Source: JBDHTQ01 sp039808765 (lineage in GTDB: Bacteria; Pseudomonadota; Alphaproteobacteria; UBA2400). From it: a DNA stretch of 64,000 bases. The position numbers and the translations under genes are program-made. Where the stretch lies: assembly GCA_039808765.1 (NCBI GenBank), contig JBDHTQ010000001.1, forward strand, positions 248,001-312,000, in the 5' to 3' direction. Numbering within the stretch: position 1 is the first letter of the stretch; every line of letters starts with the position of its first letter. A model generated the notes under the pieces. The model did no database searches, had not been told where the DNA came from, and worked only from the letters and a program-made list of their open reading frames with translations. Below, in pieces: positions 26,989 to 36,146 of the stretch.

Positions 26989-27411
26989 TTATGAGGCCGC
27001 GCCCATTTTCTCAATAATTTTCCATTCTTCAATCCGCACGGGTTGAACCGACAGACGAGACTGTTTCAGCAAAATCATTTCAGCAAGTTCAGGTGTAGAC
27101 TTAATTTGTTCCAAGGTAACAGACTGAGCAAACTCTTTTACCGGCTCTACACCCACCTGCACGAAGCGGCCTGTCTCATCGCTTGGATCAGGATGGGCGG
27201 TTTCTCTAATTCTCATTATCCCGACAATTTCTTTGCCGATGTTGGAGTGGTAGAAAAAAGCCAAGTCATCTTTTTTCATCGCCATCAAATTAAGCTTGGC
27301 CGTATGGTTGCGTACCCCATCCCAAAACGCATGACCTTCTTTTAGCAAACGCGAAAAAGAATAAACATCCGGCTCAGATTTCATGAGCCAGTAATGCTGT
27401 TTTCCAGACAT
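26989..27411 (-). CDS. EVE domain protein
   Basis: 140 residues. HYWLMKSEPDVYSFSRLLKE, WDGVRNHTAKLNLMAMKKDD, LAFFYHSNIGKEIVGIMRI and the C-terminal LLKQSRLSVQPV are the standard EVE domain, a PUA-like fold that binds modified bases in RNA or DNA (thymocyte nuclear protein 1 family). Its ATG overlaps the gpsA stop, so the two are co-translated. The substrate here is unknown. Confidence 0.92.
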   Translation of the reverse strand: MSGKQHYWLMKSEPDVYSFSRLLKEGHAFWDGVRNHTAKLNLMAMKKDDLAFFYHSNIGKEIVGIMRIRETAHPDPSDETGRFVQVGVEPVKEFAQSVTLEQIKSTPELAEMILLKQSRLSVQPVRIEEWKIIEKMGAAS

Positions 27412-28433
27412 CAATGAATCTCCATTTTCAGCGGGCGTGTGAGAAGTGAGGTTACCACTTGCTCCAAGGGCTGCTTGTGATGAACAACAGCTTCAACAGC
27501 AGCACAAATCGGCATTTCACATCCCGCCTGAGCCGCCCGTTTAAGTACAGCCGTTGCGGAAAAAACACCTTCCGTGAGTTTCTCGTGATGAGGGGTTTCT
27601 TGGCGACCGAGGGCATAGCCCAAGGCGTAGTTGCGCGATTGCAGCGATGTGCAGGTTAGGGTCATATCCCCCAACCCTGCCAATCCCGCAGGCGTTTCTG
27701 CTTTTCCGCCTAAAGCCAAACATAAGCGGCGTAACTCAACCAATCCCCGCGTGATGAGTGCGGCGCGTGCATTTTCACCATAACCTTTTCCATCAACTAT
27801 ACCGCAGGCAATGGCCAGAACGTTTTTAACCGCACCACAAAGCTCCACGCCGATCAAATCATCTGAGCCATAACAGCGAAAGGTTGCGCTGCTTAATGCT
27901 TCGGCGATTTTTGCCGCTTGCACAACATCGTTTGCGGCAATCGTAACAGCAGCAGGTAACCCCTTTGCTATCTCCGTAGCAAAAGTTGGCCCTGATAATG
28001 CTGCAAGCGAGATATTGGGAATCAGCTCTGATAAAACCTCACTCATCAGCATACCCGTTGTCTGCTCAACCCCTTTGGCGCAAATAACCAGTGTTTGCGA
28101 ACTGTTTACGCCACATGCATTGATTAATGTTGCAATCGAGCGTATTTGCTGCGCCGGGACAGCGAGTAAAATAACATCGTTTTTCAGCGCAACAGACAAA
28201 TCTGCCGTGACATGTGGTAAGGGGCTAATCTTTATGCCCGGCAGATAACGATGATTTTCGCCTGTTTTCGCAAGAGAGATCAAATCATTTGGTGTGCGTC
28301 CCCATAAGTCTACATGGCGACCCGCGCGCGCAGCAACAACCGCTAGCGCTGTTCCCCATGCCCCAGCCCCAACGACACCGATTGAAATGGGGTGTGCATA
28401 ACCATCCACGGGCTGATGACAAGAATCAGTCAT
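27411..28433 (-). CDS. gpsA: Glycerol-3-phosphate dehydrogenase [NAD(P)+]
   Basis: About 340 residues. Dinucleotide-binding GVVGAGAWGTALAVVAARAG, LWGRTPND, LAVPAQQIRS, CAKGVEQTTGMLMSEVL, SGPTFATEIAKGLPAAV, and the catalytic-site stretch GVELCGAVKNVLAIACGI with its Lys are as expected. It reduces dihydroxyacetone phosphate to sn-glycerol-3-phosphate for phospholipids, which links it to plsC a few genes away. A start at 28439 (TTG) is possible but ATG 28433 is preferred. Confidence 0.95.
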   Translation of the reverse strand: MTDSCHQPVDGYAHPISIGVVGAGAWGTALAVVAARAGRHVDLWGRTPNDLISLAKTGENHRYLPGIKISPLPHVTADLSVALKNDVILLAVPAQQIRSIATLINACGVNSSQTLVICAKGVEQTTGMLMSEVLSELIPNISLAALSGPTFATEIAKGLPAAVTIAANDVVQAAKIAEALSSATFRCYGSDDLIGVELCGAVKNVLAIACGIVDGKGYGENARAALITRGLVELRRLCLALGGKAETPAGLAGLGDMTLTCTSLQSRNYALGYALGRQETPHHEKLTEGVFSATAVLKRAAQAGCEMPICAAVEAVVHHKQPLEQVVTSLLTRPLKMEIH

Positions 28434-28483
28434 TGGCAAGCACCCCTTGAAAAGTTATCGCTGACAAAAAAGAGCGAGAAGAC

Positions 28484-28750
28484 TTATTCGTCTTCGTCGC
28501 CTTCTGCATCTTCGCTACCAGCATCACCTTCGCCGGCATCTTCCTCAATTTGGCTGATCAGGTCTTGCAGGATTGAGATCACATCATCGGGGCTTGTCAT
28601 ATCAACTGCTTGATTTACAGCTGATTCAATCATGGCGACGGCGACGTAGGGAGCGAGCTCCTCATTTTCCATCAAGGCATTGCTTAGGTGCCGATCGGAA
28701 ATATCGAGTGCATCCTCAAAAAGTTGTTCCATCTCTTGTTCTTTCGCCAT
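28484..28750 (-). CDS. Small acidic hypothetical protein
   Basis: 88 residues from an ATG with AGGAGC close upstream. Helical N-terminal two thirds (MAKEQEMEQLFEDALDISDR, then SNALMENEELAPYVAVAMIE) and a highly acidic tail (IEEDAGEGDAGSEDAEGDED). No membrane segment. Family not recognised. Upstream of gpsA on the same strand, 50 bases apart. Confidence 0.65.
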   Translation of the reverse strand: MAKEQEMEQLFEDALDISDRHLSNALMENEELAPYVAVAMIESAVNQAVDMTSPDDVISILQDLISQIEEDAGEGDAGSEDAEGDEDE

Positions 28751-28866
28751 GTTGTGCTCCTGTTAAAATTTGGCATATAAGGTTGCTAGCACAACCTTAA
28801 CCGCAACGCTATGGTTTCTGTTGTTTTTTTGTGCGACAATTATGTTAACAACTTGTTGGGTGAGCT

Positions 28867-30201
28867 ATGCGCAAGGGTGATGTACTGAAAGTTAGAGTTG
28901 AACGGCTGGGAGCACAGGGTGACGGCTTGTCACATGTTGAGCGGCGTCCGCTCTATATCCCACTGGCGTTGCCGGATGAGTTGGTTGAAGTTCGCTTGCA
29001 GGATTCATTAGGTGATGGCTACCAAGCCGAGCTATTGAAGGTGATTGAACCGAGTTCATTTCGTGTGGAGCCTTATTGTACGCATTTTAATCAATGTGGT
29101 GGCTGTAGTGTTCAGCACTTGGTGCGGGCAGAATACTTGGCTTGGAAAACGCAGAATGTTCGTGATGTCTTGTATCGTACGCATTTGATTACAAATGAAA
29201 ACGAAAAAAGGATTGTTCGCTCGACTTTGTTTGTTCCCCCTCAAAAACGTCGTCGTATCACATTAACGGCAGAGGAGAGGGGGCCGGTAAAACTGCCAAT
29301 TCTTGGCTTTAACGCACGTGCCAGCCATCGCCTGATTGAAATAACGGAATGTCCGGTTAGTCGCTCTGAATTGATTGCACTTTTTCCGGCACTACGCGAA
29401 AGCCTTGCGCCTTGGGTGCGCGCAGCTAAAACACTTGATATCAGTTTAACGCTCGCCGAAAATGGGGTTGATGTTCTTGTTACCGGGAGTGCGCCAAATC
29501 TTGAAGCGCGTGAAGGTGTGGCATCCCTTTTACGTCAACCCGAAGTTTGTCGCATCAGCTGGCGGGCTAACGAGCGACGCGCGAGCGAGGCCATTGCCTG
29601 CGTGCGTGAGCCTTTCGTAACGTTTGGGGGGGTGCGTGTGATGCTTCCTCAAGCCAGCTTCTTGCAGCCCTCGCAAGAAGGGGAAAGCCTTTTGGTTAAG
29701 GCGATTTTAGAGGGGGTGCGTTCTGTGCAACCCTCTGCTTCACCGACCCGATTGAAATGCCTTGATCTGTTTAGTGGGGTGGGGTCATTTACTTTTCCTC
29801 TTCTTGAAGTGGGGAGCATTATGGCCGTTGAGGGGAACGAGGATTCTATTCAAGCGCTTAATAATGCTGCAAAAATGGCAGGTTTAAGTGAAAATGTGTC
29901 TGGGGAAACGCGGGATATCTTTCGCGATCCGCTGACGGCCAGTGCACTTGATCAATATGATGTCGTCGTGATTGATCCGCCGCGAGCAGGGGCTGTCGCA
30001 CAGTGCGCAGAGATTGCACATTCTGATGTGCCACTTGTTATGATGGTTTCGTGTAATCCGGGAACATTTGCCCGCGATGCTGCTCAGTTGGTTGAGGGTG
30101 GATATCGGCTTGATTGGGTTCAGCCTATTGATCAGTTTTTATGGTCTCATCACATCGAATTGGTTGCCCGTTTTTATCGACCAGGTATAGGTTCAACCTG
30201 A
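28867..30201 (+). CDS. 23S rRNA/tRNA (uracil-5)-methyltransferase, RlmD/TrmA family
   Basis: 444 residues. N-terminal TRAM domain (VRVERLGAQGDGLSHVE), an iron-sulfur cysteine set (Cys71, Cys77 and Cys80 in CTHFNQCGGC, plus a later Cys in TECPVS), SAM-binding LDLFSGVGSFTFPLLEVG and the motifs IDPPRAGAV and VSCNPGTFARD, where Cys396 is the expected nucleophile. The family methylates C5 of a uridine in 23S rRNA or tRNA. Which position is modified cannot be told from the sequence. Confidence 0.9.
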   Translation: MRKGDVLKVRVERLGAQGDGLSHVERRPLYIPLALPDELVEVRLQDSLGDGYQAELLKVIEPSSFRVEPYCTHFNQCGGCSVQHLVRAEYLAWKTQNVRDVLYRTHLITNENEKRIVRSTLFVPPQKRRRITLTAEERGPVKLPILGFNARASHRLIEITECPVSRSELIALFPALRESLAPWVRAAKTLDISLTLAENGVDVLVTGSAPNLEAREGVASLLRQPEVCRISWRANERRASEAIACVREPFVTFGGVRVMLPQASFLQPSQEGESLLVKAILEGVRSVQPSASPTRLKCLDLFSGVGSFTFPLLEVGSIMAVEGNEDSIQALNNAAKMAGLSENVSGETRDIFRDPLTASALDQYDVVVIDPPRAGAVAQCAEIAHSDVPLVMMVSCNPGTFARDAAQLVEGGYRLDWVQPIDQFLWSHHIELVARFYRPGIGST

Positions 30202-30216
30202 GAGAAAAATGCAAAG

Positions 30217-30681
30217 CTACGAACCGCTGGCGAGGTAGATAACAAAGTTATATAAATTTTCGTCGGTGCAGGTAAGTTCCTGAACTGAGGTTCTTAATTG
30301 TTCATTTTGCTCAAAGCCATAAATGAGGTTTTCATTTTGACGTTTTTGCCAGAATGGTTTTAGGCTTTGGCACATTCGCCCAGAGAGTTGTGCGATCTTA
30401 ACCCGTAGGGTTGGTTTTCGCTGAAAAGGGTTTCGATTCGGTTCCAGTTTTTCAATTTCAAGAGCAGCATAACCGCTCTTGTCGAGGTAGGGCCAACGTA
30501 TGGGCAAAACAGGGTTTTTTGCATGAGCGTTTTCGATGCGCAAAAAATCCAACCCATCCTCAATTTGCGCTTTGGTGTGGGATTCGTATGAGACAAAACG
30601 CGCCCCCACCCCGAGAAGTATAAAGAAAATGATCAGCGTATTTATGATATTTTTCTTTGCAAAAAGTTGGGTTTTGTACAT
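30217..30681 (-). CDS. Hypothetical protein with N-terminal membrane anchor
   Basis: 154 residues. One N-terminal helix (INTLIIFFILLGVGARFV) followed by a basic soluble domain with two Cys (SGRMCQSLKPFW and ELTCTDENLYNFVIYLA). The layout resembles minor pilin-like or assembly proteins but no specific family is recognised. It is divergent from dotA, separated by about 210 bases. Membership in the secretion apparatus is possible by context only. Confidence 0.6.
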   Translation of the reverse strand: MYKTQLFAKKNIINTLIIFFILLGVGARFVSYESHTKAQIEDGLDFLRIENAHAKNPVLPIRWPYLDKSGYAALEIEKLEPNRNPFQRKPTLRVKIAQLSGRMCQSLKPFWQKRQNENLIYGFEQNEQLRTSVQELTCTDENLYNFVIYLASGS

Positions 30682-30891
30682 TATTTTTACTGTTATTTAT
30701 CGTTAAGGGTTGATTTATAGCACAATTTTTCTATAATTTTAATTATTGTCTAGATAATTTAACTACAGTCTCGCATGCCAGCATGGTATAACATATGATA
30801 GGGTGAATAGAATATTAACTCTAATGGGTTAGGATGGTTCAGCCATCAAATTGCTATCATTGGGTAGTACCTGAAACATAAGGCGGCAAGA

Positions 30892-33420
30892 ATGAAGTTG
30901 TTTTTAATGGGTTTGTCATATTTTGGTCGTTTTTTAGCATATGGGCTTAATCCACGATTGGGCCGCATGATCAAACCTGTAAAGCAATCTTATTTCTTTT
31001 TTGGTCGTGTTTTTATTGGTGTTTTTGCCGCTATGGGGTTGTTTGAAAGATCCCATCCATGGGTGCGCGAGGGCGTGCGGGTAAAGCCGCTTAACGTTTT
31101 GACGCTAGCATGGGTAAAAACCGACTGGCGCAAGCCGTGGAGACCAATACCGGTTACGGTGTTATCAATCACAATTATGGCCGCAAGTGGTTTGCTGGCG
31201 ATGTCTTCGGGTATGTTGTCGATCGGAACCAGAGCCACACAGGCATATGCCGATAGCTATTTCAGTTCGCCCACTCCTGACACTGACATTGCGCTAAGAT
31301 ATTTGGGCGCGGCGGTTGGGATGCAAATCAATGATCCGGGTGGATCGACACTTGCCACATCCATCTCGCCGATGGTTGAGGGATTCCAGCAGATGATGGC
31401 GCTTTATTCAACAGTCATGCTGGTTATCGCCGGGTTTGTTCTGATGTACATCATCATTGCAGCTGTTGCGGGAACAGCGCATGAAGGGCGGTTTGGTGGC
31501 GGTAGTTTTAATCATATTTGGGCACCTATTCGCCTTATTGTGGCAATCGGTCTTCTTGTACCGTTGCCCACGGGGTCATATAGCGGCTACAACTCCGGTC
31601 AATATATTGTTGTAACGATGGCGCAATGGGGTTCAGGTTTTGCGTCGCATTTGTGGGTACCTTTTGCAACCTCGCTGGCTGATAAAGGTAACATTCTGGC
31701 TGAGCCAGCGGTAGGCAATGCCGCCGTAACCGTTGAAACAGCTTTGATCGCAGAGTTTTGTAAATCGCGTTATAATAACATTTTGCATGCCTTGAGCGCG
31801 GGAACAACAAATCCTCCCACTGATCCGGCAATTGATCGTATCGTTCCTCCTAATCCGGTCGGCACGAAATACTCAATTTATTACACCGCAGCAAATAATG
31901 CGTCGAGCCAGTATTGCGGTCGGACAGAGTATGAAATTACAAACAACGCGACCCCCTTCGTTAAAGCAATGCTTGATGAATACCAGCTTGCATATTTTAA
32001 TATGCTTGATGATGTAGAGGCTTTGGCAAATGAGCTTAATGTTAACCCCGACCTCATCGATTTCCAGGGCGGAGCCCAGCCCGATGTGGGCAAAGAAGAC
32101 GCCATTTGGACTGCACTAACTCAGGGGTATGGCGGGGTTAAAGGTTATGTTCAGATCGTTGAGGAATATCAAGCAGCCTTGAAAACAGCTGTGACAAACG
32201 CAAAAGAAAGCCAAACTGATTCCGCGCGTGATGCAATGGTAAGCGATATTGAAAATGCAGGATGGGCCGGTGCTGCCATGTGGTTTAATACGATATCACG
32301 CCTGAATGCTGAATTTTTGCAATCTGCTCGTGCGATTCCTGTCACATTTTCGCCGGATTATGTTTTGGATGGCGATGCTAATACTCCATCGACGTTAAGG
32401 CTGGCACAAAACGTTAAGTATGGGGTTAATTCATTGATTGATCGTCTTAACGGTATCGCGCCGCAATTATCGACGGCATATGCGAATTATAGCGGGACAA
32501 CAGGTACAGCTGCTGGAGCAGGGAGTGTTCTCGCTGGAACATCAGGAGGGGTGAAAAATAGTGCAAATTATAACGCTGATGTTTCTCACTTTATGTCTTT
32601 TGTTCCTGATCTCGCAGGTAGCATGGTTCAAAAGGGATTGACCGATATTTTTAGTACATTTGTCGGCGGTCCATTTCAAAACATGTGGCTTGGCACAAAC
32701 ACTCATTTGGATGAGGTTTATCCTCTCGCACAATTGGCGCAGATTGGCGATTGGTTGGTTGAGCGCAGCTTTGCACTTTTCGGTTTTTCACTTATTCCGG
32801 GTTTGTCATCTTTGTTTATTTTTGCCCTTATGGGTGCGGGTGCGGGTATTATGCTGCAATATGTTTTACCACTTATACCGTTTATTCGCTTTTTGTTTGC
32901 GTTCTGTGCGTGGTTGCTTGTTATTCTTGAAGCGATTATTGCCGTACCACTGGTGGCCCTGGCACATTTAACGACAAAAGGTGAGGGCGTGTCGGGGGAC
33001 ATGGCACGCAGTGCATACTTTATGATCTTTTCGATCTTCTTCCGCCCGGCTTTCTTGGTGATCGGTATGATTGTGGCGCTGATGATGTTTTCAGTTATGG
33101 TTGGTGTTCTAAATGATATGTATCGCTATGCTGTTTTAGGTTTTCAGGGTGCATCGGGGGGCAATGCAAATGGTGGTTTTGCAACCATTATGTATACCAT
33201 TCTATACGTCGTAATTGCGTATATGATGTGTAATCTTTGCTTCAAGATGATTGAGGAAATTCCTGATCATGCCTTTAAGTGGATCAATCAGGCCTCTGCA
33301 GGACGTGAGGTGACGGCAGACGAGAAGGTTCACTCGATTATGGCGAACGCAGGGGATCAAATTGTTTGGTCGCCCATGCGTTCAGTTCAGCCTCGTGCGA
33401 CAAAGATTATAGGTGATTAA
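30892..33420 (+). CDS. dotA: DotA/TraY family type IV secretion protein
   Basis: 842 residues. An N-terminal hydrophobic region is followed by PIPVTVLSITIMAASGLLAM, then YSTVMLVIAGFVLMYIIIAA and the family signature FNHIWAPIRLIVAIGLLVPL, with SGYNSGQYIVVTMAQWGSGF just after. A large extracytoplasmic domain (about residues 250-600) precedes four to five helices (LSSLFIFALMGAGAGIMLQY to the CNLCFKMIEEIPDHAF end). DotA/TraY is a polytopic inner-membrane component of Dot/Icm and IncI transfer systems. AAGGCGGC precedes the ATG. The next gene, 28 bases downstream, is probably in the same operon. Confidence 0.9.
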   Translation: MKLFLMGLSYFGRFLAYGLNPRLGRMIKPVKQSYFFFGRVFIGVFAAMGLFERSHPWVREGVRVKPLNVLTLAWVKTDWRKPWRPIPVTVLSITIMAASGLLAMSSGMLSIGTRATQAYADSYFSSPTPDTDIALRYLGAAVGMQINDPGGSTLATSISPMVEGFQQMMALYSTVMLVIAGFVLMYIIIAAVAGTAHEGRFGGGSFNHIWAPIRLIVAIGLLVPLPTGSYSGYNSGQYIVVTMAQWGSGFASHLWVPFATSLADKGNILAEPAVGNAAVTVETALIAEFCKSRYNNILHALSAGTTNPPTDPAIDRIVPPNPVGTKYSIYYTAANNASSQYCGRTEYEITNNATPFVKAMLDEYQLAYFNMLDDVEALANELNVNPDLIDFQGGAQPDVGKEDAIWTALTQGYGGVKGYVQIVEEYQAALKTAVTNAKESQTDSARDAMVSDIENAGWAGAAMWFNTISRLNAEFLQSARAIPVTFSPDYVLDGDANTPSTLRLAQNVKYGVNSLIDRLNGIAPQLSTAYANYSGTTGTAAGAGSVLAGTSGGVKNSANYNADVSHFMSFVPDLAGSMVQKGLTDIFSTFVGGPFQNMWLGTNTHLDEVYPLAQLAQIGDWLVERSFALFGFSLIPGLSSLFIFALMGAGAGIMLQYVLPLIPFIRFLFAFCAWLLVILEAIIAVPLVALAHLTTKGEGVSGDMARSAYFMIFSIFFRPAFLVIGMIVALMMFSVMVGVLNDMYRYAVLGFQGASGGNANGGFATIMYTILYVVIAYMMCNLCFKMIEEIPDHAFKWINQASAGREVTADEKVHSIMANAGDQIVWSPMRSVQPRATKIIGD

Positions 33421-33448
33421 TTTTTAATTTTTTTAAAAGGAGGTTATT

Positions 33449-35116
33449 ATGGGTCTTTTTAGCGGTCTAACAAAATGGACAAGAGATTTAGTAGTCGTTC
33501 TAAGTTTGGGGACTGCTGGGCATTACGCTGGTGAGGCTATCGATCCCCCCGGTGTTGATTTTAAAGACACTCCTCCTGTCGTCAACCCTGCACCAGCTGC
33601 TGCTAGACAAACGCCTGAACCGGGAACACCGACCGTTGATCCAAAGCCCACTTCTGCCCCACTTGATGATACCCGCCCCACTACTACCTCCAATGCGTCA
33701 CGTTCCGTTGCGGACCGACGCGCACAAATGAATCGATCGGGCTCGACTACTACTGGCCCGACAAGTTTCTATGCTGAAAGATTGGCTCAAGAAGGGAATG
33801 GCGCTGCACCTCCTTCTGCATCTTCTACATCTCCTACTCTTAATCTCCCTGCTGCAGCCGGAGCAGCGGCTGAGGCGCGAAGACGACAGGCTGTCGCTGC
33901 GGGCACAGCAACTTCCCCTGCCGAATCGTCTGTTGTTACTTTTCAGGGGGGGGGTCAAGGTTCTGGAGTTCGAGGTTGGCATGAGGGCTGGGGGGCAAGA
34001 GTTGGGGAAGCGATAGGTGTTGCTGTTGGCGTGGGGATCGCCCTTGGTATGAGGCGGCGTGAAAAATCTCAAGCGACCCTTAAGAGACTTCTTGATAAAG
34101 CGGCGGCTGAATCATCAGATTTTAATCGACTTGCTGATCTGATGAGAGAAGGTAGATTGAGTATTGAGAGTGTTGCGCGTTACTGCACTTTGCGGGATAC
34201 CAATCTTCGTGCCCAAATCGAACAAGCTAAACTTATAAAAAGTCCCTCGGCTCTTGATATTGAGAATTCAACGATTGCCGCTAAGGGATTGGCTGAAAAC
34301 AGATTATTAGGTCAGTACTTAATAGGTGCAGAGACTAAAGGTGCTTTCGCAGAGTATTTTCCATTAGAGATGAAACGTAGAGCTGGAAACCTTAACGTAA
34401 AAACAGAGCTTCCGCGATATGAAGAAATGAGGAAATCGTTTGTCGATTGGCAAATTGCCCAACTTGGAGGCAAAAACGGTCCGTTCACCTTATCGGCTGG
34501 TAGGCTTAATCCTGGCGAACAACGGCTTTTAAATGAATTACAGGTTGAGCAAGCAAGGTTAGAAGAATCAATTGCTTCAAGGGCTAAAAATGATTTTTCA
34601 AAACCTCATCCTGTTGGTGTGAGACACCCTGACGTTGGTTCTGCTTTCGTCCGTCCTACAAATCACCCTGATGGGAAACGTCCAGGCGTTCATCACGATG
34701 AACCGAAACCATCTTCATCGACTACACCCGATCCAGAAACTAGACCCGGTCCAGAAACTAGACCCGATCCAGAATCTAGACCCGATCCTCGTGGTGCTGG
34801 TGGTGGGCCAAGTGATGTGGCCTTAAATGTGAGGGATAAGAACCTCTATAAACGGCCGGAAGCCCCTCGAAATGATGGGCCAACAGAAGAATTTGGTGGA
34901 CAATCTTCTCCCCCGCATAGGACTGATTTAGTAACGAGGGCTCGTGACAATGACCTCAGTGATGCATGGCAGCACACTGGACCTGTTGTGCACGTATATA
35001 TCGAACCGGCCCCTCAAGCGGCGTTACCGGCCCCTCAAGCGGCGTTACCGGCCCCTCAAGCGGCGTTACCGGCCCCTTCTCGAGCGTTACCGGCCCCTCC
35101 TAAACCCTCTGAATAA
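33449..35116 (+). CDS. Pro/Ala-rich repeat protein downstream of dotA, candidate secretion-associated protein
   Basis: 555 residues with AAGGAGG six bases before the ATG. N-terminal hydrophobic stretch (RDLVVVLSLGTAGHYAGEAI), a long Pro/Thr/Ser/Ala linker, one membrane-like Gly/Val segment (GEAIGVAVGVGIALGMRRRE), then a helical domain (about residues 205-370) with LLDKAAAESSDFNRLADLMR. The C-terminus has two tandem repeats: ETRPDP-type units of six residues encoded by an 18-bp repeat (34726-34788) and PQAALPA units encoded by a 21-bp repeat (35006-35078). No homologue recognised. Its place in the dotA operon suggests an accessory factor or a secreted substrate. Confidence 0.7.
   Translation: MGLFSGLTKWTRDLVVVLSLGTAGHYAGEAIDPPGVDFKDTPPVVNPAPAAARQTPEPGTPTVDPKPTSAPLDDTRPTTTSNASRSVADRRAQMNRSGSTTTGPTSFYAERLAQEGNGAAPPSASSTSPTLNLPAAAGAAAEARRRQAVAAGTATSPAESSVVTFQGGGQGSGVRGWHEGWGARVGEAIGVAVGVGIALGMRRREKSQATLKRLLDKAAAESSDFNRLADLMREGRLSIESVARYCTLRDTNLRAQIEQAKLIKSPSALDIENSTIAAKGLAENRLLGQYLIGAETKGAFAEYFPLEMKRRAGNLNVKTELPRYEEMRKSFVDWQIAQLGGKNGPFTLSAGRLNPGEQRLLNELQVEQARLEESIASRAKNDFSKPHPVGVRHPDVGSAFVRPTNHPDGKRPGVHHDEPKPSSSTTPDPETRPGPETRPDPESRPDPRGAGGGPSDVALNVRDKNLYKRPEAPRNDGPTEEFGGQSSPPHRTDLVTRARDNDLSDAWQHTGPVVHVYIEPAPQAALPAPQAALPAPQAALPAPSRALPAPPKPSE
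34726..34788 (+). repeat. 18-bp in-frame tandem repeat
   Basis: About 3.5 units of GATCCAGAAACTAGACCC with few changes, encoding Pro-Asp/Gly-Pro-Glu-Thr/Ser-Arg. Likely length-variable between strains. Confidence 0.8.
35006..35078 (+). repeat. 21-bp in-frame tandem repeat
   Basis: Three near-perfect units of CCGGCCCCTCAAGCGGCGTTA encoding Pro-Ala-Pro-Gln-Ala-Ala-Leu, plus a shortened variant after them, close to the C-terminus of the 555-residue protein. Confidence 0.85.
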
Positions 35117-35141
35117 TGATAACGTCATAAAAAAGTATGAT

Positions 35142-35194
35142 GTGAGCCTTGGTCAGTATATCGTTTTGATATATTGGCCGGGTTCACTTTTTTT
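35142..35194 (+). terminator. Terminator of the dotA operon
   Basis: Long stem: GTGAGCCTTGGTCAGTATAT pairs with ATATATTGGCCGGGTTCAC with a few wobbles and mismatches, followed by a run of seven or eight T. It lies 26 bases after the stop of the 555-residue protein. Confidence 0.85.
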
Positions 35195-35254
35195 ATGAGT
35201 TATAGAGGGCGCATAAACGTGTAAGTCAACAGCATTTATCAACTTGTTCGATGA

Positions 35255-35938
35255 TTACTGTTCATCCTTCTTGAAGAAGCGGACCATACCTTTTACCTCA
35301 GGAACAAGATAGACAATCCATGGATTTGTGGTGCCATTTGTAAGTATTTTACTGTAGTCAATACCATTGCGCGGTTTGTTCTCGGTATAGGTTACCCTTA
35401 GGCTATCGTCCTTTTCCACATAGTTTACAGACAGCAAACGAATGCTAAAAAACTCTGATGGGCGATTGCCTAAAAAAATTGCAATTGCAATGGTTCCAAG
35501 TGGTAATTTCTCCGGCACTTCATCAATAATCGATGTGGTGTCGATTACGTGCCAAAGCGCTCCCCATTCATCTGAATTACGGGCGACTTGTGTTGCGCTT
35601 CTTGGATATGTGGAATAAAGGCCTTTCCACTTACGAAATTGTGAGAAATCAAGCACGCGACCGGCTTCTGAGGCTTCTATGGTGGCATCATGACCGCGCC
35701 GCTGAATATTGATTCCAGTATTTTCTTCGAGTGGGGGCAAAAGCTTCTGCACTGTTGGAACATGAGCAAGACTCTCTTTGCTCGCAGGTGTGGGGGCAGA
35801 AACGTCAAGAATTTCCTCAGCATAGGCTGCATGACTTAAGAGCAAAAGCGCAACGAGAAGATGGACAAAAGCGTATTTTAGAAGCTTACGTTGGAAAAAC
35901 ACTGTGTACAAGCTTGCGTAAAAATATGTAAGAATCAT
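35255..35938 (-). CDS. Secreted PrcB-like domain protein
   Basis: About 227 residues from ATG 35938, with AAAGGA upstream; the frame extends 19 codons further. Signal peptide (LLKYAFVHLLVALLLLSHAA, cleavage near AYA-EE). The C-terminal half, from NSDEWGALWHVID through IAIFLGNRPSEFFSIRLLSV and VTYTENKP to WIVYLVPEVKGMVRFF, fits the PrcB C-terminal domain pattern of secreted protease-associated proteins, although the usual Gly-Gly-Tyr is replaced by Glu-Phe-Phe. Role unknown. Convergent with the dotA operon. Confidence 0.55.
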   Translation of the reverse strand: MILTYFYASLYTVFFQRKLLKYAFVHLLVALLLLSHAAYAEEILDVSAPTPASKESLAHVPTVQKLLPPLEENTGINIQRRGHDATIEASEAGRVLDFSQFRKWKGLYSTYPRSATQVARNSDEWGALWHVIDTTSIIDEVPEKLPLGTIAIAIFLGNRPSEFFSIRLLSVNYVEKDDSLRVTYTENKPRNGIDYSKILTNGTTNPWIVYLVPEVKGMVRFFKKDEQ

Positions 35939-36146
35939 GGTGGTCCTTTGCGCTCCTTTCCAATATGATATAAGTCGCATGTGAATAAAAAACAAATCGT
36001 TAATATTGCACCTTTGAGCAGATTTTACTATTTTCCAAGACTTGCACCTATAAAGGTGCCAAAAACTCGGATATTTTAGGATTCATTAAGTCATCCATGC
36101 CACATTGTGATGATAAAAGAAGGGTCAAGCCTTCTTGGGGAAAGAA

